A stretch of DNA of 64,000 bases from Citrobacter amalonaticus (GCF_002918555.1 NZ_PQMB01000003.1:624525-688524), one strand, 5' to 3'; counted from the stretch's first letter, positions 48,691-58,381 are shown. Notes: generated by a model from the letters alone, not told the origin. Numbers and translations: made by a program.

Positions 48691-49806
48691 TTAATGCTGC
48701 TCGTCCTGAAGTGCTTTACTCTTCAGGTCAGCAAACATACGCGCCAGCGCTGACTCACTGGCGGCACAGACTCCCCGTTCAGTAATGAGGCCGGTGATAT
48801 ATCTGGCAGGCGTGACGTCGAAAGCGTAGTTTCCACAACGGGTTCCTTCAGGGGCTGTATTAACCCAGCTCAACTCTCCCTGAGGGTTTATCCCGTAGAC
48901 ATGGGACTGTTCTTTTCCATCACGTTGCTCAATCGGGATGGTTTTTCCGTCTTCGATGGTCCAGTCAATGGTGGGTGAAGGTAAAGCGACGTAAAAGGGC
49001 ACATGGTTATCATGGGCTGCCAGCGCCTTAAGATAGGTGCCTATTTTATTACAGACATCCCCTCTGACCGTTGTTCGGTCGGTCCCCACAATACAAAGAT
49101 CAACGTCGCCGTGCTGCATCAGGTGACCGCCCGCATTGTCGGCAATCAGGGTGTGAGGAATGCCATGCGAGCCCAGTTCAAATGCCGTGAGCCCCCCCTG
49201 ATTGCGTGGCCGCGTTTCATCCACCCAGACATGAACGGGAATTCCGTTTTCATGCGCTTTATAGACAGGAGAAAGCGCCGTTCCCCAGTCTACGGTCGCC
49301 AGCCATCCTGCATTGCAGTGCGTCAGGATATTGACCACACTCCCGGCCGGTTTTTTCTGGGCTATTTCGCGAATGAGTTCTGCGCCATGTAATCCAATTT
49401 GTTCACACAGTGCGACATCTTCCTCGGCAATTTCTGCCGCCAGCGCCCAGGCCGCATCCTTGCGCTCTGATATACAGAGATCCTTCAGTGTGGCTATCAT
49501 CCTGTCGAGAGCCCATTTGAGGTTAATTGCCGTCGGTCGGGTTTTGATGAGAAGGTCATAGTAACGCTGCAGACCATTGTCACTGGCGTCGTGATTCATT
49601 CCCAGCGCGATACCATAGGCAGCAACGACACCAATAAGCGGAGCGCCGCGAACCCACATCTCCTGAATAGCCGTAGCGGCCATTTCCGCAGAGGTAAGCG
49701 CTACCACCTCAAACTTAAAAGGCAACTTAGTCTGATCGATGATTTCTACCGCATTCCCATCCCCGGAAACCCAGACCGTACGGTAGTGTTTACCTTTAAT
49801 ATTCAT
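48691..49806 (-). CDS. mtnA: S-methyl-5-thioribose-1-phosphate isomerase
   Basis: 371 residues. Motifs: [13 protein letters not shown], catalytic Cys in [10 protein letters not shown] (~162) and Asp in [18 protein letters not shown] (~242). Converts methylthioribose-1-P (or 5-deoxyribose-1-P) to the ribulose form. Starts 9 bases after mtnK. Confidence 0.94.
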   Translation of the reverse strand: MNIKGKHYRTVWVSGDGNAVEIIDQTKLPFKFEVVALTSAEMAATAIQEMWVRGAPLIGVVAAYGIALGMNHDASDNGLQRYYDLLIKTRPTAINLKWALDRMIATLKDLCISERKDAAWALAAEIAEEDVALCEQIGLHGAELIREIAQKKPAGSVVNILTHCNAGWLATVDWGTALSPVYKAHENGIPVHVWVDETRPRNQGGLTAFELGSHGIPHTLIADNAGGHLMQHGDVDLCIVGTDRTTVRGDVCNKIGTYLKALAAHDNHVPFYVALPSPTIDWTIEDGKTIPIEQRDGKEQSHVYGINPQGELSWVNTAPEGTRCGNYAFDVTPARYITGLITERGVCAASESALARMFADLKSKALQDEQH

Positions 49807-49815
49807 AATGACCTC

Positions 49816-51075
49816 TTACTTAACCTTCGCAGACTGGATGACGGAATCCATATTGTTAAACTGGCGGGCATTGACGATAAGATCGCGTGCCATGATCAAC
49901 GCACGTCGTTCACATTCTGCACGAAGCTCTGTATTTTCAATCAGTTTCAGCTCGGCAACGCCAGCAAAACCAATAATCCGGCGATTCATTTCCATGCCGG
50001 CATTCACCAGGGAATCTTCAAGCAGCGTGGCAAAAAACTGATCCTGTGCGTCCTTCAGTATGGCTCTGTTCTGTTGATACATTTCTGTCGGCCACGCATC
50101 CCCCTGTGTTTTGTTGTCCCACAGCTGGCGGAACTCCCGGGTGAAAACAGACCAGGTTTCGACAATCTGCTGAAGTAGCCATTCCTGATAAGCAGTGCGA
50201 CGTTGTTCATTCGCATCCCACCCTGGGCGTGAGAAGAAAGCTAACAGAAGGTTGCCGATATAGTTGCCGATATCAAACGCCATTGGCCCCATGAAACCAA
50301 ATTCTGGATCAATCACTTTTGTATCCGTGTCGGTCACCATGATTGACCCTGAATGAAGGTCACCATGTAACAATGCCTGCGCCTCTGTCATAAATTTGTA
50401 CTTATAACGCATGGCAACCTGGGCCATCTCTATATCAGCCCAGGCCTTATGGACGGCATCGTCCAGCTCAGGAGAGGTCCAGTTATTCCGTTCAGCGTTG
50501 TAATAGGGTTCAGTGAAAATCAAGTCTTCCGTGATTTTGCACAGCTCATGATTCAACGCGAACTCGGCGGTAAGCGCTTTTTTCTGATCGGCCGGCATGC
50601 CAATATCAGAAGTATTGAAGAGAGTCTGGGCTAAAAACGTGCCGATATCCTCAGCAAGATTAGGGAATTTTTTGCCGTTAATCAGCTCTTTGCGCAAAAT
50701 TACGTGAGGTGTCAGATACTCCATGGCAAACAGTGCCATCTCCGGGTCGTAAAAATAGACCTGCGGTATCAGTTTGTGACCCGCATACTTTGCTTCCTGG
50801 CATAAGACGTTGCACTCAAAGCCTGCACGGCTCAGAGATAAGGGCCATCCTTCTCCTCCAGCGCGAAGCCAGGGAAGAGCTTGTTTTACTATGATGGTTT
50901 TATGCGTCCCCTCAACGATAAACACCATGTTCAGGTTTCCGTCCCCCACTTCTGAAACTTTCCACTCTTCAGGTAAACCTCCCGGTTCGCATGAAGAGGT
51001 CAGTCTGGATGAGAGATAACCAGGCAGCGTGTCACATGTCAGCGGTTTATAACCTGATGGAATTGAATCCGTCAT
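49816..51075 (-). CDS. mtnK: 5-methylthioribose (5-deoxyribose) kinase
   Basis: 419 residues. Kinase features: GDGNLNMVFIV nucleotide loop, VKQALPWLRAGG Lys, catalytic HGDLHSGSIMVT and metal-binding VIDPEFGFMGP. Phosphorylates the C1 hydroxyl. AAGGAG precedes the ATG. First gene of the operon mtnK-mtnA-aldolase-transporter. The mtnBCD branch for methionine recovery is absent, which points to disposal/carbon salvage rather than methionine recycling. Confidence 0.94.
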   Translation of the reverse strand: MTDSIPSGYKPLTCDTLPGYLSSRLTSSCEPGGLPEEWKVSEVGDGNLNMVFIVEGTHKTIIVKQALPWLRAGGEGWPLSLSRAGFECNVLCQEAKYAGHKLIPQVYFYDPEMALFAMEYLTPHVILRKELINGKKFPNLAEDIGTFLAQTLFNTSDIGMPADQKKALTAEFALNHELCKITEDLIFTEPYYNAERNNWTSPELDDAVHKAWADIEMAQVAMRYKYKFMTEAQALLHGDLHSGSIMVTDTDTKVIDPEFGFMGPMAFDIGNYIGNLLLAFFSRPGWDANEQRRTAYQEWLLQQIVETWSVFTREFRQLWDNKTQGDAWPTEMYQQNRAILKDAQDQFFATLLEDSLVNAGMEMNRRIIGFAGVAELKLIENTELRAECERRALIMARDLIVNARQFNNMDSVIQSAKVK

Positions 51076-51101
51076 AACAGTTCTCCTTGTCTACACAGAA
51101 C

Positions 51102-51143
51102 GATAAACAACTTATCATGTGAAAACTATACATTATCAAATGT
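51102..51143 (-). promoter_or_regulatory. probable mtnK promoter with two palindromes
   Basis: On the - strand TTGATA (51134-51139), 17 bases, GATAAG (51111-51116). GATAA-N5-TTATC (51102-51116) covers the -10; ACATT-N4-AATGT (51130-51143) covers the -35. Good candidates for SorC-type operator sites. Confidence 0.45.
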
Positions 51144-52067
51144 AAATCAATTTGTGATGCATGTAGATATTTTAGAACGGGGGGAGATCAGAACGATGTT
51201 GTATGGAATTGTGACGTTCTCAGGAAGAAGGGAGAGTTACCACCCATAATTTTATTATATTATTCATCATGTTACTTAATACAAAATGATTCCCCTGGGA
51301 TTGTTACAGGGAACATTAAGCGAGAGAACGTACTGGAATGGCAGAAATAATTACACTGAAATGAATTACAGCTGTCACACATCGATTGTCTTTTGTTTTA
51401 CTGGTGCATCACATGTATCATGCTGCCGTTTTGAGAATCCGTTGCCGGAAACCTTCTGTCAGGTTAGAAATTAGTGTTCATCCTGCAGGATAAACAACCC
51501 GTATTTTATTGCACTTTGTATCGTGTTAATACGATGCTTGTTTACAGTGTCCGGGAACCGACCACGTGCAACGTTTATTTGCAGGATTTGACGTTGTGTG
51601 AGGTGTTACCGGGCAGCTTTTTTACGACGATTACCCCATCCAGCTTGTAGGCTGGTTTTCTGAATAAGTGGTGCCGGACTTGAAATCGATGTTTGCGTAT
51701 AACATTCTGTAAAATATAGTATTCATTTGATTTGAATAATTTTGCACCCTCGATCCGTCTCGACAGAATCAGAAAATCTAATCGGGGACAGAATGCGGCA
51801 GGGTATGGGGGAAAGCGGGTCTGATACATCACGCTATATTTTAATAAACTCCCCGAAAATGTACCAGAAACGCCAGCGCCACGTGGTGCACCGACGTTCT
51901 TTTGTAATCGGCCTCAAGCATAGAATGATACGTAAAAGCATAGATTAAATAAGCTCATTTAACCTCTGTTTAAATTGAGATTAATTAAACAAGCCAGTTC
52001 CCCCCCAAAAAAAATACACGCCAGGACTTTCCCCGCATAAAGAAAAACCTTAAAAAGTAGCTTTAAT
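51144..52067. other. long non-coding stretch
   Basis: About 0.9 kb with many stops and only small frames (e.g. 51575-51832 -) that look non-coding. Little visible beyond AT-rich DNA and runs (CCCCCCC-AAAAAAAA around 52000). It separates the DHAP-shunt operon from the next locus and may be an insertion scar. Confidence 0.5.
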
Positions 52068-52188
52068 ATGAGAATGCGTTCAACTAATAATACTTATTTT
52101 TATTAAATACCCATTCTCTCTTTGAATCGCAATGGGTTTAACAAACACCTCTGAGTCATTGAGGTGCCTTAGCCGTACGCATTCTCAT
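52068..52188. ncRNA. candidate three-helix structured element
   Basis: A 12-bp perfect inverted repeat ATGAGAATGCGT (52068-52079)/ACGCATTCTCAT (52177-52188) encloses two further stems: ACCCATT/AATGGGT (52109-52115/52131-52137) and CACCTC/GAGGTG (52146-52151/52161-52166). This could fold as a three-way junction. Not a class I recognise; it may be an RNA structure behind the fucO-like gene or a small MITE-like element. Confidence 0.4.
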
Positions 52189-52252
52189 GGCTGTTCTATA
52201 AGAGCATACTTTATTCTTACAATAGTACGATGCCGGGTGGCGGTTAAAGCTG

Positions 52253-53404
52253 TTACATCGCCAACTCATAGAGAGCTTTAATGTCTTCTAAAGAGGCCGC
52301 TCGTGGGTTACCACCAGTGCATACATCGTTTAAGGCCGCCTGCGCCAGTTGAGGAATATCTGCGCTACTTGCGCCAGCCAGACTAAGTCCCTTCGGAATA
52401 CCTACCTCGCAGCACAACGTTCGCACAGCATCCACGGCCATTCTGCGGGCGTCGGCAAGGTTCACGCTGTGAGCATTTTTAACCCCCATCGCACAGGCAA
52501 TATCGCGATATTTCTCGCCGGTATAGTCGGCATTCCATTCCATGATATGCGGCAGCAGAATAGCGTTGGCGACACCGTGGGGCATGTTATAGAACGCACC
52601 TAACGGATGCGCCATCCCATGAACCAGTCCTAACCCTACGTTAGAAAAGCCCATCCCGGCAATGTACTGTGCCAGCGCCATCCCCTCGCCTCCTTCAGGT
52701 TTACCGGCCACGGAATCGGCAAGGCTACGGGAGATCAGCGAGATCGCTTTCAGATGCAGCATATCCGTCATCTCCCATGCCCCGAGGGTCGTGAATCCTT
52801 CAATCGCATGGGTCAACGCGTCAATCCCGGTGGCAGCTTTTAATGCTGGCGGCATAGTGGCCATCATGTCTGAATCAATAACAGAAACCAGCGGAATATC
52901 GTGCGGGTCGATACAAACGAATTTCCGCCTTCTCTCTTCGTCGGTTATGACGTAGTTAATGGTAACCTCCGCCGCGGTCCCCGCCGTCGTCGGAACAGCG
53001 ATAATCGGTACGCTGGGTTTGCGGGTCGCGGCAAATCCTTCCAGGCTGCGAACATCGGCAAATTCGGGGTTATTAATGATAATCCCGATGGCTTTACAGG
53101 TATCCTGGGGCGATCCGCCGCCAATGGCGATGAGATAGTCAGCCGATGCGCGTTTAAATACCTCAACCCCTTGCTGCACCATCGCGATGGTCGGGTTAGG
53201 CAGAACGTCGGCAAAGACGTCGAACTCCAGCCCGGCCTGCACCAGCAGTGAGGTGACTTTTTCAACCGCGCCGCACTCCACCAGCACCCGATCGGTCACC
53301 ACCAATCCTTTCATATATCCCCGGCGCTTCACTTCCTCAACGATATGATTAATCGCTCCGGCACCAAACCAGGCAGTTTCATTAAGTATCATTCGATAGG
53401 TCAT
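52253..53404 (-). CDS. iron-containing alcohol dehydrogenase, lactaldehyde reductase (FucO-like)
   Basis: 383 residues (E. coli FucO 382-383) with high likeness throughout: MILNETAWFGAGAINHI, GGGSPQDTCKAIGIIINNPE, TTAGTAAEVTINYVITDE, and the metal ligand region GIDALTHAIEG and GMAHPLGAFYNMPHG. Reduces L-lactaldehyde to 1,2-propanediol (NADH). Last gene of the 7-gene leftward operon. It is not the fuc locus itself (no fucAIK), so it is a paralogue serving lactaldehyde from the aldolase upstream. Confidence 0.9.
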   Translation of the reverse strand: MTYRMILNETAWFGAGAINHIVEEVKRRGYMKGLVVTDRVLVECGAVEKVTSLLVQAGLEFDVFADVLPNPTIAMVQQGVEVFKRASADYLIAIGGGSPQDTCKAIGIIINNPEFADVRSLEGFAATRKPSVPIIAVPTTAGTAAEVTINYVITDEERRRKFVCIDPHDIPLVSVIDSDMMATMPPALKAATGIDALTHAIEGFTTLGAWEMTDMLHLKAISLISRSLADSVAGKPEGGEGMALAQYIAGMGFSNVGLGLVHGMAHPLGAFYNMPHGVANAILLPHIMEWNADYTGEKYRDIACAMGVKNAHSVNLADARRMAVDAVRTLCCEVGIPKGLSLAGASSADIPQLAQAALNDVCTGGNPRAASLEDIKALYELAM

Positions 53405-53421
53405 TGTTCACTCCTTTTGAT

Positions 53422-53874
53422 TTAATTCACGAGATCCCGTTTTTCTACCAGCAGCACGTGCTGCGTCGCCATTACGCACTCATTACGTTGGTTAACGACC
53501 TCAATTTTCTCCGTCACCAGACCATATTTCGCCTTACGCGGATGATCGCATTTTTCGCTAATAGCAATATTTACCCGAATCGTATCGCCAATAAACACCG
53601 GGTGTGGAAAACGTAATTTTTCATAGCCATAGGTCATGGCTTTGGAATTAATCACCCCCGCAGTCATGCCGACTGCAATAGCGAATGTTAAGGTTCCGTG
53701 GGCAATCCTTTGGCCGAACGGCTGAGTTTTACACCACTCCGCATCCATATGATGAGGATAAAAGTCGCCGGTCTGCCCGGCATGAATAACAATATCGCTT
53801 TCGGTAATCGTGCGTCCCGTGGTAGTCCGACATTCAGACAGAGAAAAATCTTCGAAATATTTATCAATAAACAT
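53422..53874 (-). CDS. MaoC-like hotdog dehydratase
   Basis: 150 residues. MaoC/R-hydratase features: [23 protein letters not shown] (Asp..His catalytic pair) and a central [10 protein letters not shown]. MaoC enzymes hydrate/dehydrate acyl-CoA or similar esters. Odd in a deoxysugar operon; together with the CoA-transferases of the divergent operon it points to a CoA-thioester step. Between mutarotase and FucO-like genes, spacings of 21 and 17 bases. Confidence 0.87.
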   Translation of the reverse strand: MFIDKYFEDFSLSECRTTTGRTITESDIVIHAGQTGDFYPHHMDAEWCKTQPFGQRIAHGTLTFAIAVGMTAGVINSKAMTYGYEKLRFPHPVFIGDTIRVNIAISEKCDHPRKAKYGLVTEKIEVVNQRNECVMATQHVLLVEKRDLVN

Positions 53875-53895
53875 AATCTTTACCTCAAGCAGCGG

Positions 53896-54228
53896 TTATT
53901 CCAGGTGGTAAACCTCTTCCATTGATGCCCACAGCTCCCCTTCCTTTCTGCTCTCAAGCGGTATCAGGCAAGGGATGCACTCCTCCCACCAGCGCTGCGT
54001 AACCGGATCGGCGGCCATCTTCGCCATATCCTGCTGGTAATCCTCGCCGTGATATTCGTAATAGCTAAATAACCAGCCATCTTTAAAGTAAATGGAGTAG
54101 TTAGAAATATTGCAGGCTTTAATCATGGCATTTACTTCCGGCCATGGATTAGCATGCAGCTGCGCATAATAGGCATATTTTTCAGGTTTGACCTGAATAA
54201 CGCCGCCAAATCGTTGGATCGTTTTCAT
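53896..54228 (-). CDS. L-rhamnose mutarotase-like protein (RhaM family)
   Basis: 110 residues (RhaM 104). Family pattern QVKPEKYAYYAQLHANPWPEV, ..YSIYFKDGWLFSYYEY.., RWWEECIPCL. Interconverts alpha and beta anomers of a 6-deoxyhexose. Adjacent to sugar dehydrogenase genes, so the substrate is probably a deoxyhexose such as L-fucose or L-rhamnose. Confidence 0.88.
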   Translation of the reverse strand: MKTIQRFGGVIQVKPEKYAYYAQLHANPWPEVNAMIKACNISNYSIYFKDGWLFSYYEYHGEDYQQDMAKMAADPVTQRWWEECIPCLIPLESRKEGELWASMEEVYHLE

Positions 54229-54247
54229 ATTAACCCCAATAAATCAA

Positions 54248-55150
54248 TCAGATAATGGCACTTTGCTTCAGCACCTCATGAATTTTAATTTTGCGCGTTT
54301 CGGTTAATGGCCCGGTAGGGCGCAGTGAATTAACCGGCACATCCAGACCGATGAGCTGCAGGGCATATTTAATGACATTATAAAAAGGCACATCCAGGCC
54401 ATAAAGCTGCGGGATCCAGGAGAGCCGCTGCTGTAAGGCGACCGCTTCGCTCAGCGCACCATTACGCCAGTGCCGATAAATGCCGCAGGTTAGCTCCGGG
54501 GCGAAGTTGGCGCTGGCGGGGATCGCACCGTCACCGCCCAGGATTAAGGTACCGAACAGATACTCGTCGTAACCGGAAAAGACAGCAAAATCCGGGCGCA
54601 CGGGCTTAACCGCGTGAATCACTTCGCGAATATGGTTCAGGGTGTCAACGGTATCTTTTAGTCCCACGATATTCGGGCAGGCTTGAGCCAAACGCTGGAT
54701 ACAGGAGACAGGTATCGCCTGGCCGGTCAGCGCAGGAAAATTGTACAGTAGGATGGGCAACGGCAGCTGTTCGGCAATATAGCGGAAATGCTCAAACAGG
54801 TACTCTTCGGTCAATGGGTTGTACCATGGGTTAATCACCACCACGCCGTCCGTTCCCGCCTCCAGCGCTTTGCGGCCAAACTCAACAGTTGCCTGCGTGC
54901 CGGGACACGAGATACCGACCAGTACCGGCTTGCGCCCTGCGACGTATTCAATACAGAACTCCATCACTTCAAGGCGCAGGCGGTCCGACATATGAGCGAA
55001 CTCTCCTGCGCTGCCCAGAAAGAAAAGGCCATCCACATCGCTTGCAAGCAGGTGGTCAATCAATCGCGACATCGCCGGTCGATCTAGCTGCTCGTGTTCA
55101 TCAAACAACGTCGGAACCGGAGGGATGATGCCGCTAAATGTTGTACTCAT
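54248..55150 (-). CDS. DapA-family aldolase (2-keto-3-deoxy sugar acid type)
   Basis: 300 residues, TIM barrel of the DHDPS/NAL superfamily: Schiff-base Lys in NIVGLKDTVD (~166), Tyr in LLYNFPALTG (~138), GSAGEFAHMS phosphate/carboxylate loop (~47). In sugar operons such members cleave 2-keto-3-deoxy acids to pyruvate and an aldehyde. With a 6-deoxy substrate the aldehyde is lactaldehyde, which fits the FucO-like reductase. True DapA role is unlikely in this place. Confidence 0.88.
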   Translation of the reverse strand: MSTTFSGIIPPVPTLFDEHEQLDRPAMSRLIDHLLASDVDGLFFLGSAGEFAHMSDRLRLEVMEFCIEYVAGRKPVLVGISCPGTQATVEFGRKALEAGTDGVVVINPWYNPLTEEYLFEHFRYIAEQLPLPILLYNFPALTGQAIPVSCIQRLAQACPNIVGLKDTVDTLNHIREVIHAVKPVRPDFAVFSGYDEYLFGTLILGGDGAIPASANFAPELTCGIYRHWRNGALSEAVALQQRLSWIPQLYGLDVPFYNVIKYALQLIGLDVPVNSLRPTGPLTETRKIKIHEVLKQSAII

Positions 55151-55198
55151 ATGTCACTCCTGATGTTCTATAAAATTTCGGTAAGAGACGCCCTCGCG

Positions 55199-56068
55199 TC
55201 ATGCTTCCGCTAACCGATAAAGTTGTTGCGCATTGTGGCTAAAAAAGCGCTGTTGCCAGGTTCGTCCCTGTCCATCGGTAATGCGCACCAGCGTATTCAC
55301 CCACGGGATCAGTCCTGTACTTAACGAACAGACCGGGTAATTGCTGGCGAAAACGACCCGGTCGGCGGCAAACGTCTCAAGGCACTGCTCAACTACCGGG
55401 CGAACCCGATCGCTGTCGCTGCCCGCAGGAATATTGACGCCAGAGACTTTGCACCAGACGTGCCGCTGCTGCGCCAGCGCGGATAAATTTCGCCGCCAGT
55501 TCGCCGCATAGCTCGCCTCTTCTTTCAGGCGAGCGCTATCAACATTGCCCATATGATTCAAAACCAGAGTGGTTGACGTCCTTTCGGCCAGCTGCACCGC
55601 ATCCGCCAGATCTTCATTACGCAGGCAGATTTCAAAACAGAGCCCCGCATTACCCAGCGCATTGACATTATTGATAAAGTCAGAGGTCAGACAGGCTCCG
55701 GACGGCTGGCTGGCGACGTGCAGTACATGGCGTACGCCCTTCACCGCCGGGTGATGTTCACCGCGGGCAAGCCAGCGCGCAACCGCCTCAGGCCGCTGCA
55801 TGTCAAGCGAGATGATGCCGCCCTCAACAAAATTGCCCGGATCGCTGCATAGTTCCTGTAAAAACAGACTCTCCTCGCCGCGCTGCTCCGGCGCAACGTC
55901 GACTTCTACGTACAGCGCGCGATCGATGCACCAGGCGTCCTGATTGACCAGCGCGTGATAATCCTGCCAGTTGACGTCATGATTCAGTTCCGCAACCGCG
56001 CTGAGCCACGGCAGTTTAAAGCGTGACAGATCCCATAGGTGGAGATGGGTATCGGTAATGTGCAACAT
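55199..56068 (-). CDS. amidohydrolase, L-fucono/rhamnono-lactonase-like
   Basis: 289 residues, COG3618 TIM-barrel family: HITDTHLHLWDLSRFKLPWL with HLH metal motif, LVLNHMGN, KVSG and FASNYPV (Asp-to-Asn? the usual GSDWPV appears as ASNYPV). Hydrolyses sugar 1,5- or 1,4-lactones. The Asn in place of the usual catalytic Asp is worth checking. Between the aldolase and the Gfo/Idh gene. Confidence 0.85.
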   Translation of the reverse strand: MLHITDTHLHLWDLSRFKLPWLSAVAELNHDVNWQDYHALVNQDAWCIDRALYVEVDVAPEQRGEESLFLQELCSDPGNFVEGGIISLDMQRPEAVARWLARGEHHPAVKGVRHVLHVASQPSGACLTSDFINNVNALGNAGLCFEICLRNEDLADAVQLAERTSTTLVLNHMGNVDSARLKEEASYAANWRRNLSALAQQRHVWCKVSGVNIPAGSDSDRVRPVVEQCLETFAADRVVFASNYPVCSLSTGLIPWVNTLVRITDGQGRTWQQRFFSHNAQQLYRLAEA

Positions 56069-56087
56069 GCCTGACCTCCCGTAAAAA

Positions 56088-57143
56088 TCAGTATTTCACC
56101 ATCGTCGCGCCGCTTGCGGTTGACTGATAGCAGGCTTCAACCACGCACATGGTTTTCCACGCATCGTTAATATCGTTAAACCAGTGGTAATCCGGCTCTA
56201 TTAGTTTGCGCTGCAAACCCGCCATTGGTCCGATAAAGGCATCCGGGAACCAGGTTCCTTCAACAGGCAAGGTTCGCCAGCCTTTGCCATCATCAAGAAT
56301 AAATTCGAATTTATCGTCAGCGCCCTGCGGATAATTCAAAATAACGCCAATCTGAATTTTAATCGCGCCTTTGGTCCCCTCGATCTTAAAGAAACACTCC
56401 TGTTTATCCGGTGCGTAATCATGACCGTGATTAGTATGGATATTGGCGCGAATGACATCGCCATAGTCCATAATGATGGATGAACGGGTTTGCGCCAGCT
56501 CCATCATTTTTGGATGCTTCATGGTTTTACAATATACGGACTGAGGGTCACCGAGAAAGAAACGAATCGCATCGATATAATGGATGCTGTGATAATTTAC
56601 CTCCATACGCTCTTTCTCGAATAAGAATTCCCACAGATTCCACGGTGTCTGGCAAATAACACGCATTTCGACGTCATGAATTTCACCCAACAGGCCTTGA
56701 TCAATCATTTTTTTCGCGGCGATCATAAAAGGCGCGCGACGTAGCTGGAAATTAATTCCGGCAACGATATTTTTTTCACGGCAGCAGTCAAGAATCGCCT
56801 TTGCCTGTTCAAGCGATTCCCCCATTGGTTTTTGTATCAGCACGCCAACGTGGGTGGGTAATTTTTGTAAAACGGGCAGAATCTCAGAAGCCGGTAGCGC
56901 GATATCAAATACGCAGCCCTCAGACTGCGCCAGCGCAATCAGCTCATCCATCGTCTGGCAAGCGTGGGGAATATCCCACTGGCTGACCACGTTCTGCGCT
57001 TTCTGATAATCGCGGTCAAACAGGCCAAGAACCTTGAACCCTGCCTTACGATAAGCGGGTAAGTGCGAATCGGTGACGATTCCACCGGCGCCGATAATGA
57101 CAATGGGTTTACTCTGTTGTGCCACGTTCAGTTGCGTTGTCAT
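56088..57143 (-). CDS. Gfo/Idh/MocA-family sugar dehydrogenase
   Basis: 351 residues. N-terminal Rossmann GAGGIVTDSHLPAYRKAG (~16), the IQKPMGES motif (usual EKP written QKP), and central NFQLRRAPFM and NYHSIHYIDAIRFFLG with catalytic His. Expected first oxidative step: sugar to lactone with NAD(P). Coupled to the transporter with a 15-base gap. Confidence 0.9.
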   Translation of the reverse strand: MTTQLNVAQQSKPIVIIGAGGIVTDSHLPAYRKAGFKVLGLFDRDYQKAQNVVSQWDIPHACQTMDELIALAQSEGCVFDIALPASEILPVLQKLPTHVGVLIQKPMGESLEQAKAILDCCREKNIVAGINFQLRRAPFMIAAKKMIDQGLLGEIHDVEMRVICQTPWNLWEFLFEKERMEVNYHSIHYIDAIRFFLGDPQSVYCKTMKHPKMMELAQTRSSIIMDYGDVIRANIHTNHGHDYAPDKQECFFKIEGTKGAIKIQIGVILNYPQGADDKFEFILDDGKGWRTLPVEGTWFPDAFIGPMAGLQRKLIEPDYHWFNDINDAWKTMCVVEACYQSTASGATMVKY

Positions 57144-57158
57144 TTATTTATCCTCTTC

Positions 57159-58169
57159 TTAAGCTAATCCATTGGCATATCCGACGATAACGACGGAGAG
57201 CACCAAAATCACATTACCCAGCAGCATAACTTTTTTCGGTTTTTCATAGCCTTGCCATTCGCCCGTTTTGAGGCCCCAGGCGTTGGAAATTATCAGTGCC
57301 CCTGATAAAAACGCTATCCAGCCGATGACCGGTCCCAGTTCCCCCAGTAGCGCTGTGGATTTGGCATAGAGGCCCAGAGCGGCGAACCAGATCCCCCCGG
57401 TCAACAGCGCTTTGAACCAGGCAAATGAGGAACCCGGTCGGGCAAAGTCGCTAAAAGTATTGTTTTTTCTTAATACCCACAGCGCATAGCCGATATTGGA
57501 AATGAAGCCGCCGGACGCAAACACGATGACGTAGGCGATCAGGCTGGCGCTGACTGGATTAACGCCATCGTCTACCGCCAGCGCGCTGGCCCGGCTCGCA
57601 TAGGTATAGCCGACGTTCATCGCCGCGGTACCAAAACCGGAAGCCAGAGCCATTAGCAGACCGCTGACGAATTTTTCATTTTTTACCCGCGACGCATCCT
57701 GTTTTGATTGTTTATCCTTAAGAATACCGGCTTTAGTAATTACCCCTACGCCAATCAGCATTACCGCCATGCCGGCCAGCAGCCAGCTGAGAGAATTAGC
57801 GGGCGGAATTTTGTTAAGGATAAAAAGGGGTATTAATGACCCGAGAGAACACCCTACTCCGGTATTTATACCGACGGTCAGTGACATACCGATATTATCA
57901 ATACCCTTACCATACCAGATGGCACTTATTCCCCACAAAAAGCCGCAAGCGGCTGCAATCGCTAAAATCCAGCCAGGCGTCATGAGGATATATTTTAAAA
58001 ATCCGGGAACTTCAATCCATGTCCAGACGACAGGAATGATTAATATGCCAATAATGGAAAATATAACCCAAAAGGCCTCCCAGGAAAATGGCCGGTAGTT
58101 TTTCATACCGAGACCAAAGCTTCCCTGGAACATACAAGCGATCATTAAGACAAAAAATCCCGCGAGCAT
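57159..58169 (-). CDS. RhaT-superfamily sugar transporter
   Basis: 336 residues, ten predicted helices, L-rhamnose-proton symporter (RhaT) family although distant from E. coli RhaT: GMSLTVGINTGVGCSLGSLI, MLIGVGVITKAG, FVSGLLMALASGFGTAAMN. First gene of the leftward operon, so it probably imports the pathway substrate. AGGAGAA precedes the ATG. Confidence 0.87.
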   Translation of the reverse strand: MLAGFFVLMIACMFQGSFGLGMKNYRPFSWEAFWVIFSIIGILIIPVVWTWIEVPGFLKYILMTPGWILAIAAACGFLWGISAIWYGKGIDNIGMSLTVGINTGVGCSLGSLIPLFILNKIPPANSLSWLLAGMAVMLIGVGVITKAGILKDKQSKQDASRVKNEKFVSGLLMALASGFGTAAMNVGYTYASRASALAVDDGVNPVSASLIAYVIVFASGGFISNIGYALWVLRKNNTFSDFARPGSSFAWFKALLTGGIWFAALGLYAKSTALLGELGPVIGWIAFLSGALIISNAWGLKTGEWQGYEKPKKVMLLGNVILVLSVVIVGYANGLA

Positions 58170-58381
58170 AGTTCTTCTCCTGTTAATTAGATTATGTAGT
58201 CAAGGAACATCCTGATTCACTTGTTCATATATGTGAATTAATGCCCACAAATAAAAACTAATTGAAAGCTAATCCTCGTTTTTTTTAGGGTCAACCGAAA
58301 AATTAGTTCAATTATTATTTTTCAAGGCAGATCACAATTTCACCTAATCTGACTACAAAAGTATCAGTAGCTGTGACTCAA

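Noticed and set aside
51575-51832. 85-codon - strand frame in the gap before mtnK
   Set aside because: No ribosome site, no recognisable features; could be a degraded gene but not supportable.
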